This document shows, piece after piece, positions 1-5,687 of a DNA stretch of 6,100 nucleotides (within the stretch, counting starts at the first letter, position 1; each line of letters begins with the position of its first letter). The stretch spans positions 1-6,100 of the forward strand of contig JAOUPW010000136.1 in assembly GCA_029879665.1 (NCBI GenBank). The letters are read 5' to 3'. Both the position numbers and the translations under genes were made by a program. The DNA is from Rhodospirillales bacterium (GTDB taxonomy: Bacteria > Pseudomonadota > Alphaproteobacteria > Rhodospirillales > JAOUPW01). Under the pieces are notes generated by a model, which was not told the DNA's origin, did not search any database, and was given only the letters and a program-made list of their open reading frames with translations.

Positions 1-169
1 CGCCGTATCCGGGAAGATCGCACCGGATGATCTTGTGCGTACGTCCCCAAACCTCGGCTTGTTGATCCCATAACGAGTGGTTGGTCCCGATTGCGTGCAG
101 AAGAACAACGGGGATTCCATCTTCCTTGCCCTGAACGAAATATGAAATCCGTGCGTCATAAAATGTCAT
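1..169 (-). CDS. Alpha/beta-hydrolase, N-terminal fragment (cut by window edge)
   Basis: Only the first 56 codons are present; the gene continues past base 1. The translation starts MTFYDARISYFVQG and contains PVVLLHAIGTNHSLWDQQ and a later CDLPGYG. This is the usual opening of an alpha/beta-hydrolase: first strands, an oxyanion-hole loop (HAIG, where HG is common), the tryptophan that follows, and the D-x-P-G-[YH]-G turn before the nucleophile region. The catalytic serine, acid and histidine lie outside the window, so activity and substrate cannot be judged. The style is close to 3-oxoadipate enol-lactonase and related esterases, but that is only a family resemblance. The ATG at 169 is supported by an AAGGA Shine-Dalgarno (minus strand, 179-183) nine bases upstream. 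It is divergent from the importer operon and shares its 215-bp control region. Confidence 0.8.
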   Translation of the reverse strand, partial: MTFYDARISYFVQGKEDGIPVVLLHAIGTNHSLWDQQAEVWGRTHKIIRCDLPGYG

Positions 170-228
170 TGCAAAATTTCCTTAATCTTGGATGCGGTTC
201 CCCAGGAGGAGGCGCCGATAAAACTGCG

Positions 229-287
229 TTGATTCCCATGGACAATTGTTATAGTTATTAGCAGGGAAAACCTTGATTTGATATAGT
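229..287 (+). promoter_or_regulatory. Candidate sigma-70-type promoters for the ABC importer operon
   Basis: Two weak promoter-like pairs lie in tandem. The first is TTGATT (229-234), a 17-bp spacer and TAGTTA (252-257). The second is TTAGCA (258-263), an 18-bp spacer and TATAGT (282-287). The second would start transcripts near 294 and leave a leader of about 90 bases holding the two hairpins described separately. Neither pair is close to consensus, so this is a tentative call from the AT-rich island between divergent genes. No thiamine-riboswitch signature (CTGAGA box and partner) was found, although the binding protein is THI5-like. Confidence 0.3.
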
Positions 288-318
288 ACAAAAGTCCCCT
301 GGTGGGAATATCATTGAT

Positions 319-360
319 CGGGAAGTTTCCCGGAAAAAAGCAAAGCCGCGTATTCGCGGC
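319..360 (+). promoter_or_regulatory. Tandem hairpins in the leader of the binding-protein gene
   Basis: Two perfect short inverted repeats sit between the promoter-like region and the ribosome-binding site. At 319-332 CGGGAA and TTCCCG flank GT; as RNA this gives a 5-bp stem with a four-base AGTT loop. At 345-360 GCCGCG, TATT and CGCGGC form a 6-bp all-GC stem with a four-base loop, ending 12 bases before the GGAGG (373-377). No T-run follows, so a classical terminator is unlikely. The stems could stabilise the mRNA 5' end, and the first could also be an operator dyad in DNA. Confidence 0.4.
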
Positions 361-384
361 GACCAATTACATGGAGGTAGGAAT

Positions 385-1359
385 ATGAAACGGTTCGGTG
401 CGCTGATTTCCTTTGTCGCGCTTGCATTCACGGCGGTGTATTTATCTTCCAACGGCGCCGCCGAAGCGGCGACCAAGATGAAAATGGTCGTCTTCGGGCC
501 GCCGTCCCTGGGGGCGTTCTTGCCGCCGGTCATCGAAGAAAAGAAGCTTGATGAAAAAAACGGCCTCGACATCGAATTCGTGGTCCGGCCGCCCAGCGCC
601 TATAACGCGCAATTCAATTCGGGGGAATTCAAGCTCGGCGGCAGCGCCGCCCTCCTGTCGTTGGCGAATGCCAAGACCCGGGGCGTCAATGTGGTTTATC
701 TGTTTAACATTTTCGATTATTTCGGCGTTGTCGTAACCGACAAACCGAACATCAAGACTCTCAAGGATCTTGAAGGCAAAACCATGGCCGCGGCCACGGC
801 AACCACCAACTATGTCATGTTCCGCTGGTTGGCCGGCAAGCAAGGCGTCGATACCAGCAAGATCAATGTCGTCAACACGGCGCCTCCGGGCCTCATCGGT
901 TACATGTTGGCCGGGCGGGCCGATGCGGTTCAGATGTGGGAACCCGCCTACACCGTGCTTAATAGCAAAAAAGCCGGACTCCACATTCTTGACCTGAAGA
1001 TCAAAAGCCAGTGGTCATCGTTTGCGTCCAGTTCACGGATTCCGTATTTGGGCGTAGCCGCGCATGCGGACTGGGCGAAGGAAAACAGCGCCCACATTCC
1101 GGCCCTGGTGCAGACGTACAAGGATGCGGCGGCCTGGATTCTCGGCAATCCCGACGCGGCGGCGAAAATTATTGCCGCCCGGATCAAAGGCGGGGACGCG
1201 GGCGTCATCGCCGGTTTGATCGGCAACAAGGAACGCTTGGCGCTTGAAGTCGTGCCGTCGTCCCAGTTGAAGACCGAAATCAACGCCGTCTTCAAGGCGG
1301 GGATTGATCTCGGCTATCTGAAAAAACTGCCGGATGCTTCGATCATCTATTCCAAGTAA
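385..1359 (+). CDS. ABC transporter periplasmic substrate-binding protein, NMT1/THI5/SsuA-like
   Basis: This 324-residue protein should capture the solute in the periplasm and deliver it to the permease encoded next. Residues 1-28 form a typical Sec signal peptide: basic MKR, a hydrophobic run from about 5 to 20, and an AEA cleavage-like site near 26-28. The mature part has the type II periplasmic-binding fold of the NMT1/THI5 family. The first lobe carries FGPPSLGAFLPPVI (37-50) and GGSAALLSLANAKTRGVNVV (85-104); then LKDLEGKTMAAAT (127-139) and GRADAVQMWEPAY (177-189) as the hinge and binding-cleft signature. Length fits the family (about 310-340). There is no lipobox cysteine, so it should be soluble rather than a lipoprotein. 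The start is secure: GGAGG (373-377) lies seven bases before the ATG. The family binds aliphatic sulfonates, pyrimidine precursors, nitrate, taurine or aromatic acids; sequence alone does not decide which. Confidence 0.9.
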   Translation: MKRFGALISFVALAFTAVYLSSNGAAEAATKMKMVVFGPPSLGAFLPPVIEEKKLDEKNGLDIEFVVRPPSAYNAQFNSGEFKLGGSAALLSLANAKTRGVNVVYLFNIFDYFGVVVTDKPNIKTLKDLEGKTMAAATATTNYVMFRWLAGKQGVDTSKINVVNTAPPGLIGYMLAGRADAVQMWEPAYTVLNSKKAGLHILDLKIKSQWSSFASSSRIPYLGVAAHADWAKENSAHIPALVQTYKDAAAWILGNPDAAAKIIAARIKGGDAGVIAGLIGNKERLALEVVPSSQLKTEINAVFKAGIDLGYLKKLPDASIIYSK

Positions 1360-1372
1360 TTGAGCAAGGGTT

Positions 1373-1402
1373 CGGCGAGGGCGCATTTGCGTGTCCTCGC
1401 CG
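1373..1402 (+). promoter_or_regulatory. Strong intercistronic stem-loop between binding protein and permease
   Basis: CGGCGAGG (1373-1380) and CCTCGCCG (1395-1402) form a perfect 8-bp GC-rich stem. Inside it, CGC (1382-1384) can pair with GCG (1389-1391) around ATTT. The stem begins 13 bases after the stop codon of the binding-protein gene, and no T-run follows. This fits a 3'-end stabilising or partial-attenuation element that lets the binding protein be made in excess of the membrane subunits, as known for REP sequences after malE in Escherichia coli. Its role here is inferred from position. A rho-dependent or leaky terminator is the alternative. Confidence 0.5.
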
Positions 1403-1419
1403 GCTCGTATTCTGAAACC

Positions 1420-1448
1420 AAGGATTCAGTCCGATTTCAAAACTTTTG
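1420..1448 (+). promoter_or_regulatory. Ribosome-binding site and ambiguous start of the permease
   Basis: AAGGA at 1420-1424 is the only Shine-Dalgarno-like purine run between the intercistronic hairpin and the permease. It is 21 bases from the TTG at 1446, too far for normal use, but nine bases from an in-frame ATT at 1434. No ATG or GTG lies in the permease frame between the TGA at 1413 and the first membrane segment. Either a rare ATT start or a poorly led TTG start is therefore used, and both predict weak permease translation. Confidence 0.35.
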
Positions 1449-2195
1449 AAACGAAGCGAGACCTTCATTTCCCTGTTCCTGGTGGTGGTGGCATGGCAAC
1501 TCGCTTCGTATTTTTTCCCGGTTTATCTTTTCCCGCCGGTCAACCTGATCGGGGCGGAATTGCTTGCGTTGATTGTCGATCAACAAGGATACCAGGCGCT
1601 GTCGACCTTTGCGCGGATTCTGGCAGGCATGGCCGGGGCCTTCATATTCGGCGGATTCCTCGCCTTTTTGATGGGTCGTTCCGACCTCTTTAACCGTCTG
1701 GTCTATCCGGTGGTCAACCTCCTGCAGGGGGTTCCGGCTTTGTCCTGGGTGGTCATTGCGATTATCTGGTTCCGGCATACGGAATTTCGGATTTGGTTTA
1801 TTATGGTGGCGACAACCCTGCCGGCCTTCACCTTTCAGCTTCTCGATTCCTACCGCGCCATATCGAAGGACTTGATGGAGATGACCTTGTCCTTTCGCCC
1901 GTCGCGACTGGATTACCTTCGCGTGCTTGTTCTGCCGACGGTCGTTCCCGGAATCCTGACCGCGTGGAAGGTCAACCTGGGCAATGCGTCCCGCGTCGTT
2001 GTCGTCGCCGAACTGGTCGGCGCGACTTCGGGAATCGGCTATCAGTTGCTGCAAAGTCAGCAGCTTTTCAATCTGGCGGCCGCGATCGCCTGGACGATTA
2101 CGTTGGTGGTCTTCGTTTTGATCACCCAGTCCATACTTATCGTGATCGAGAACCGGGTGCTTCGCTACCGGGCGACTTCGGAGCGGGGATTGTGA
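1446..2195 (+). CDS. ABC transporter permease, NitT/TauT (SsuC-like) class
   Basis: This inner-membrane protein of 249 residues should dimerise to form the translocation path of the importer. Hydrophobic segments are visible near residues 8-28, 57-77, 86-109, 114-134, 159-173 and 210-235, giving about six membrane spans. The cytoplasmic EAA loop that docks on the ATPase is at 145-164 (EMTLSFRPSR followed by LP). The family's conserved loop glycine is replaced, by arginine in my alignment. The stretch NASRVVVVAELVGA (180-193) is typical of this permease class. The start is uncertain. TTG at 1446 has no Shine-Dalgarno. An ATT at 1434, nine bases after AAGGA (1420-1424), would add four residues (MSKL). 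An in-frame TGA at 1413 limits extension. It lies 86 bp after the binding-protein gene and two bases before the ATPase start, so it is translationally linked downstream. Confidence 0.88.
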   Translation: MKRSETFISLFLVVVAWQLASYFFPVYLFPPVNLIGAELLALIVDQQGYQALSTFARILAGMAGAFIFGGFLAFLMGRSDLFNRLVYPVVNLLQGVPALSWVVIAIIWFRHTEFRIWFIMVATTLPAFTFQLLDSYRAISKDLMEMTLSFRPSRLDYLRVLVLPTVVPGILTAWKVNLGNASRVVVVAELVGATSGIGYQLLQSQQLFNLAAAIAWTITLVVFVLITQSILIVIENRVLRYRATSERGL

Positions 2196-2197
2196 GC

Positions 2198-2944
2198 ATG
2201 AACGCCATTTTGTTCGATGCCGTCGGCAAGCAATTTTCCGGCTCCGACCGCGGCAACGGGGAAGAATGGGCCGTCCGCGACCTGTCGTTCTCGGTCGCCA
2301 AGGGCGAGGTCATCGCCGTTGTCGGCAAAACCGGATGCGGCAAATCGACAATGTTCAATCTGCTTTCGGGTCTGATCGAACCTTCGAAGGGCAGGATCGA
2401 GGTCGAGGGCAAGGACCCCTATGCGGATTTCAATGCCTTGCAAGGACGGATCGGAATTATATTCCAAAACGACCGACTGATGCCGTGGCGGACGGCACTG
2501 GATAACGTCTGCCTGGGGCTGGAGCTTCAAAACAAACTGCCCAAGGCCGAGCAACAAAAGAAAAGCAGGGCCTGGCTGGAAAAATTGCACCTGAGCGGAT
2601 ATGAAAACGCCTATCCTCATGAGCTGTCCGGCGGCATGAAACAGCGGGTCGCGATCTCGCGGGCGTTTGCCTTAAACCCCAGCGTCCTGTTGTGTGATGA
2701 GCCGTTCTCGGCCCTTGACGAGATCACCGCGAACACCCTGCGTCAGGAATTCGTCAACCTGGTATCGCATAGCGACATGACGGCGATGTTCATTACCCAC
2801 AGCATCGACGAAGCCTTGACCGTCGCCTCGCGGGTGCTGGTGTTCGGACGCCCGGCGCGGGTGGTTTTGGACGTTGCGGTCAATGGCGCCGAAACATCGC
2901 GCGACCGCGCCAAAGCGGAAATCCGCGAAGCCCTGGCGCTTTGA
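2198..2944 (+). CDS. ABC transporter ATP-binding protein, NitT/TauT (SsuB/TauB-like) class
   Basis: This cytoplasmic 248-residue ATPase drives the importer. All nucleotide-binding motifs are present and intact: Walker A GKTGCGKST (43-51), Q-loop Q90 in IIFQNDRLMPW, signature LSGGMKQR (143-150), Walker B VLLCDEP (163-169), D-loop SALD (171-174) and switch histidine H201 in ITHSIDEA. The INDRLMPW-type segment after the Q-loop and overall length are typical of SsuB/TauB/NrtD relatives, and no extra regulatory C-terminal domain is fused. I chose ATG 2198 because GGGGA (2185-2189) sits eight bases upstream. An in-frame GTG at 2192, overlapping the permease stop, is too close to that site. The same reading frame stays open far upstream inside the permease gene, but that part is a shadow of the permease. 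The two-base gap from the permease stop implies translational coupling. Confidence 0.92.
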   Translation: MNAILFDAVGKQFSGSDRGNGEEWAVRDLSFSVAKGEVIAVVGKTGCGKSTMFNLLSGLIEPSKGRIEVEGKDPYADFNALQGRIGIIFQNDRLMPWRTALDNVCLGLELQNKLPKAEQQKKSRAWLEKLHLSGYENAYPHELSGGMKQRVAISRAFALNPSVLLCDEPFSALDEITANTLRQEFVNLVSHSDMTAMFITHSIDEALTVASRVLVFGRPARVVLDVAVNGAETSRDRAKAEIREALAL

Positions 2945-2949
2945 CCCGG

Positions 2950-2983
2950 GCATCGTGATACGATTTACTTAACGGGGCGATGC
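2950..2983 (+). promoter_or_regulatory. Inverted repeats between the ATPase and ligase genes
   Basis: GCATCG (2950-2955) can pair with CGATGC (2978-2983), extendable by G-U pairs on both sides. A smaller competing stem, ATCGT/ACGAT (2952-2956 and 2960-2964), is followed by TTT. Either is weak for an intrinsic terminator, so partial read-through into the ligase gene is plausible. The 84-bp gap holds no convincing separate promoter. Confidence 0.25.
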
Positions 2984-3028
2984 TTAACCCAAGTGGATTG
3001 TTAGACGTTGCGGCGCAGACATTAATAT

Positions 3029-4432
3029 ATGGCTAAAACAGCAAAAACGCGTCTCGAAAAAGCGGACGTCGACCCTTTCGTCCGCCTTCCCCGTTCCGTG
3101 GTCAGCGGAATCGGCTGGCCCGCGCTGCCGTCCAACGCCGATGCGCTGATCCTGTCCCTTCAGTATCAGTTCGATATCAGCCAGTGGTGGCCCCAGGACT
3201 CTCTCCGGAAAATGCAGATGCAGCAGGCCGAAATGCTGGTTTCCTATGCCCATAAGACGACCCCGTTTTACAAGGACCGGCTGAAGGACGTAACCACTCT
3301 TAAACGGGGAACGTTGACCCTGGAGGATTTCCGAAAAATTCCCCTGCTGCGCCGCGCCGAGATCCAGGACGCCGGCCCGGCGCTGTTCAGCCGGCAGTTG
3401 CCGAAATCCCACGGCAAGACGTCGGAAATCAAAACCTCCGGCTCCACCGGCCGGCCGATCACCGTGAAGACCACCCACTTGAAGACTCTTTTTTTTCAGG
3501 CCGCGAACCTGCGCTATCATCTGTGGCATAACCGGGATCTGACAGCGAAGACGGCAACCATCCGGATCCTGACGGGCCGGAGGCTGGAAAACGCGGAAAA
3601 GGGAAGGGCGTCCGTCTGGGCGCCGGCGCACCGTTCCGGCCCGATGGTCAGTTTCAACGTGACCCGGCCGTTGTCCGAGCAGATTGCCTGGCTGGAAAAG
3701 GAAAACCCGGAATATTTTCTGACCAACCCGTCCAATTTACGGGCGCTGATCGAATGTGATTCGCGGGCGGGCGGGCGGATGACCAAGCTCCGTCACGTCG
3801 CGACCATGGGCGAGGTGATGGACCCGGACATTCGCCAACTGTGCGAAACGCACTGGGGCGTGCCGGTGATCGATGTTTACAGTTCCCAGGAAATCGGGTT
3901 CCTCGCCCTGCAATGCCCCGACCATGCGCATTATCATGTGATGGCGGAAGAATCGATCCTGGAAGTCCTGGATGAAAACGGCGGATCTTGCGCCCCGGGC
4001 GAAACCGGCCGCGTGGTGATCACCGACCTGCACAATTTCGCCATGCCCCTGATTCGTTACGAAATCGGCGATTACGCCGAAGTCGGCGAGCCGTGCCCGT
4101 GCGGGCGCGGCCTGCCGGTGCTTAACCGTATCCTCGGGCGCACGCGGAACATGCTGACGTTGCCGTCGGGGGAAAAAGTCTGGCCGCAATTCGGCCGTAG
4201 GGTTTTCGGCACGATCCCGGATATCCGCCAGGTTCAGCTTGTTCAGCGAAGCAAGGAACGCATCGACATCAATCTGGTTGTGACGCGCCCCCTGACCGCG
4301 GATGAAGAAAACGATCTGCGCAACCGGCTGGCCGACAGCTTCGGCCATTCGTTCGACACGAATTTCAACTACATGGACGAAATCCCGCGCGCGGCGAGTG
4401 GGAAGTTCGAGGATTTCCGTTCCGAGGTGTAG
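3029..4432 (+). CDS. PaaK/LuxE-like AMP-forming acyl-CoA ligase family protein
   Basis: The 467-residue protein belongs to the adenylate-forming superfamily, phenylacetate-CoA ligase (PaaK) branch, which activates a carboxylate with ATP and usually passes it to CoA. Visible motifs in order: YAHKTTPFYKDRL (73-85), the standard PaaK-family opening; phosphate-binding TSGSTGRP (136-143); DVYSSQEIGFLALQCP (282-297) with E288 in the adenine/Mg position; PLIRYEIGDYA (340-350) with D348 likely holding the ribose; LGRTRNML (369-376) hinge region; and K459 in ASGKFEDF as the probable catalytic lysine. C296 with the CPCGRG cysteines (C356, C358) resembles the metal-binding cysteines of some PaaK relatives. 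It is about 30 residues longer than PaaK, from an N-terminal extension. No good Shine-Dalgarno precedes the ATG, so translation may be weak. The substrate is unknown. Position after the importer suggests the imported acid, but an acyl-adenylate transferase role is also possible. Confidence 0.85.
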   Translation: MAKTAKTRLEKADVDPFVRLPRSVVSGIGWPALPSNADALILSLQYQFDISQWWPQDSLRKMQMQQAEMLVSYAHKTTPFYKDRLKDVTTLKRGTLTLEDFRKIPLLRRAEIQDAGPALFSRQLPKSHGKTSEIKTSGSTGRPITVKTTHLKTLFFQAANLRYHLWHNRDLTAKTATIRILTGRRLENAEKGRASVWAPAHRSGPMVSFNVTRPLSEQIAWLEKENPEYFLTNPSNLRALIECDSRAGGRMTKLRHVATMGEVMDPDIRQLCETHWGVPVIDVYSSQEIGFLALQCPDHAHYHVMAEESILEVLDENGGSCAPGETGRVVITDLHNFAMPLIRYEIGDYAEVGEPCPCGRGLPVLNRILGRTRNMLTLPSGEKVWPQFGRRVFGTIPDIRQVQLVQRSKERIDINLVVTRPLTADEENDLRNRLADSFGHSFDTNFNYMDEIPRAASGKFEDFRSEV

Positions 4433-4447
4433 AACGTGAAAACGGCA

Positions 4448-5407
4448 TCATGCCCGGGACGCGACAATCTCCGCGTAAACGGCCTGACGGTTGAGACCAG
4501 GTCCAGACTGGCTGGATGGCGCTTTTCCCTCAAGGTGGGACAACATCAGGTGATCGAACTTGAACCCGCCCGTTTCGAACAGTTCCCTCAATTCCTCTAA
4601 TGAGCCGATACAATTGGTCCGTGTTCTTTCGGCGTAACGCTTTGCGGCCGCAGCCACTTCATCCGGATCAATTCCCAGCTTCTCGCGCCATTGGCAGGAT
4701 TCCCGGTAAACCCGATCGCCGAAGGATGCGATCTGATCCGGAGAGAATACAGCAGCTTGTGGGGTCCACGCCGGATCAATGCGGGTGGTTGTGACCACCT
4801 TGCCGCCGGGACGCAGAAGATGCCGCCACTTGGCGATGAGCGCCTGCCTTGGCAAATTTGAAAACTGGGAAAGAAAGGAATGGCAGCAGAGCATGTCGAA
4901 CCGGTCTTCCGTATCCCAATTCAGAATATCGGTGGTCTTGGTTTTAAGTTCGATATCGGCATCGGGGCAAACCCGTTCCATATACCACTTGCAAAGAAAG
5001 AGAGGTGTTTCACACCGGTCTACCACGCTGATTTCCGGTGCCGGGTCGGCGTCGCGGTAGGCCAGCAGAATATGGGCGAGCATGGCGTAATCGGCGGTTC
5101 CGGAAACCAGCACGCGCCGGTGTTGGCCGTCGCGGGCGAGGCGGCCGAGCATTTCAGCGAAAAATTTCCCATGCCGTTGCGGTGTCGCCGCCAGCCCGAA
5201 GACGCGGAGATATGGCCAGAAGCCATGATACCAGGAACAGCTTTCTCCGGTTACGGGATCCTTGCGGCACAGGCCGGGGGCGGCCTCTATTGCCACGGGC
5301 AACGATTGGATAACAGGATCTTCGGGTGAAGATGGTGGCGACATTCTGCCGGTGGCAGCCTCAGTTCCCGCCATTTTTCTGTTTTCGCGTTCTTTTGAAG
5401 AATTCAT
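4448..5407 (-). CDS. Class I SAM-dependent methyltransferase
   Basis: This 319-residue cytoplasmic protein has a Rossmann-type methyltransferase core. Strand 1 and the cofactor loop are RRVLVSGTADYAML (97-110). This is an unusual motif I, with G-T-A-D-Y instead of the glycine-rich E/D-x-G-x-G-x-G. Strand 2 ends in ISVVDRCETPL (126-136), where D130 should hold the ribose. Motif II/IV is DRFDMLCCHSFLSQF (168-182), followed by LLRPGGKVVTTTRI (197-210), the classic post-III turn and strand. Before the core, SWYHGFWPYLRVFGLAATP (58-76) looks like a family-specific substrate cap. The first 45 residues are polar and probably disordered; M12 and M22 are alternative starts. ATG 5407 is favoured by a weak GGA seven bases upstream and by the long leader before it. 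It faces the ligase gene tail to tail, 15 bp apart, with no terminator between. The methyl acceptor cannot be named. Confidence 0.83.
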   Translation of the reverse strand: MNSSKERENRKMAGTEAATGRMSPPSSPEDPVIQSLPVAIEAAPGLCRKDPVTGESCSWYHGFWPYLRVFGLAATPQRHGKFFAEMLGRLARDGQHRRVLVSGTADYAMLAHILLAYRDADPAPEISVVDRCETPLFLCKWYMERVCPDADIELKTKTTDILNWDTEDRFDMLCCHSFLSQFSNLPRQALIAKWRHLLRPGGKVVTTTRIDPAWTPQAAVFSPDQIASFGDRVYRESCQWREKLGIDPDEVAAAAKRYAERTRTNCIGSLEELRELFETGGFKFDHLMLSHLEGKAPSSQSGPGLNRQAVYAEIVASRA

Positions 5408-5417
5408 TCAATATTCC

Positions 5418-5453
5418 AAAGCCTGTATCCGTATCGTCATCTTTTCAGGCTTT
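5418..5453 (-). promoter_or_regulatory. Inverted repeat in the methyltransferase leader
   Basis: AAAGCCTG (5418-5425) and CAGGCTTT (5446-5453) are perfect 8-bp inverted repeats separated by 20 bases. On the minus strand the stem would sit in the 5' leader, ending ten bases before the ATG and abutting the weak GGA ribosome-binding site. It could control ribosome access or bind a regulator as DNA. No known riboswitch core was recognised in the loop. Confidence 0.4.
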
Positions 5454-5465
5454 AACCTAGAGCGG

Positions 5466-5471
5466 ATTATA
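5466..5471 (-). promoter_or_regulatory. Candidate -10 box of the methyltransferase promoter
   Basis: The minus strand reads a perfect TATAAT here. The expected -35 position (near 5489-5494) reads GTCATG and is poor. Transcription would begin near 5459, just ahead of the inverted repeat at 5418-5453, giving a leader of about 52 bases. The geometry is coherent, but the -35 weakness keeps this tentative. Confidence 0.35.
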
Positions 5472-5489
5472 TTTGATGGCGATCACTTC

Positions 5490-5648
5490 ATGACGTCGAT
5501 CAATCATAAGAAACCGCCTCCTCCGAATCCCTGGACACGTCACCCTGAGGACGGGAACGGGGACGCGAAAAGGGGGCGAGAGGAATTATTGCAATATTTG
5601 AAGGCGTTATTCTCAATAAAGGGAAATTTAAGCCGTTTTATCGTGTAA
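5490..5648 (+). CDS. Doubtful small open reading frame, 52 residues
   Basis: An ATG at 5490 opens a frame of 52 codons ending at TAA 5646-5648. The product begins MTSINHKKPPPPNPW, has a polar, charged middle, and ends with a short amphipathic stretch (EELLQYLKALF) and a basic tail. I recognise no family. There is no Shine-Dalgarno before the ATG, and third-position GC is much lower than in the large genes, so this may be chance. It lies entirely in the control region between the methyltransferase and the edge gene. Confidence 0.18.
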   Translation: MTSINHKKPPPPNPWTRHPEDGNGDAKRGREELLQYLKALFSIKGNLSRFIV

Positions 5649-5658
5649 TAAAATTACA

Positions 5659-5679
5659 ACAAATTTTATATAAATTTGT
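5659..5679. repeat. 21-bp AT-rich inverted repeat
   Basis: ACAAATTT (5659-5666) and AAATTTGT (5672-5679) are perfect 8-bp arms around TATAT. An arm spacing of one helical turn or so is typical of a dimeric regulator site. It is about 160 bp before the edge gene and about 90 bp upstream of the inferred transcription start near 5752. It is not followed by a T-run, so a terminator is less likely. Confidence 0.45.
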
Positions 5680-5687
5680 CTCGTATA

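Noticed and set aside
170..384. Thiamine pyrophosphate riboswitch ahead of the THI5-like binding protein
   Set aside because: Neither the CTGAGA box nor the second conserved segment is present in the leader.
442..984. Long minus-strand open frame (180 codons) inside the binding-protein gene
   Set aside because: It is fully antisense to a well-supported gene, has no ribosome-binding site or recognisable domain, and is explained by the third-position GC bias of the sense gene.
1391..1693. Plus-strand frame from GTG 1391 overlapping the permease start, as a possible frameshifted permease N-terminus
   Set aside because: The permease frame already supplies a full first membrane segment and normal length. 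The overlapping frame starts inside the hairpin arm and gives no membrane-like sequence.
1793..2197. Long N-terminal extension of the ATPase running inside the permease gene
   Set aside because: The extension is Arg/Gly-rich shadow sequence of the permease, and the ATPase proper begins at ATG 2198 with a ribosome-binding site and normal family length.
3737..4348. Minus-strand open frame of 203 codons inside the ligase gene
   Set aside because: It is antisense to clear PaaK-family motifs, has no domain of its own and no ribosome-binding site.
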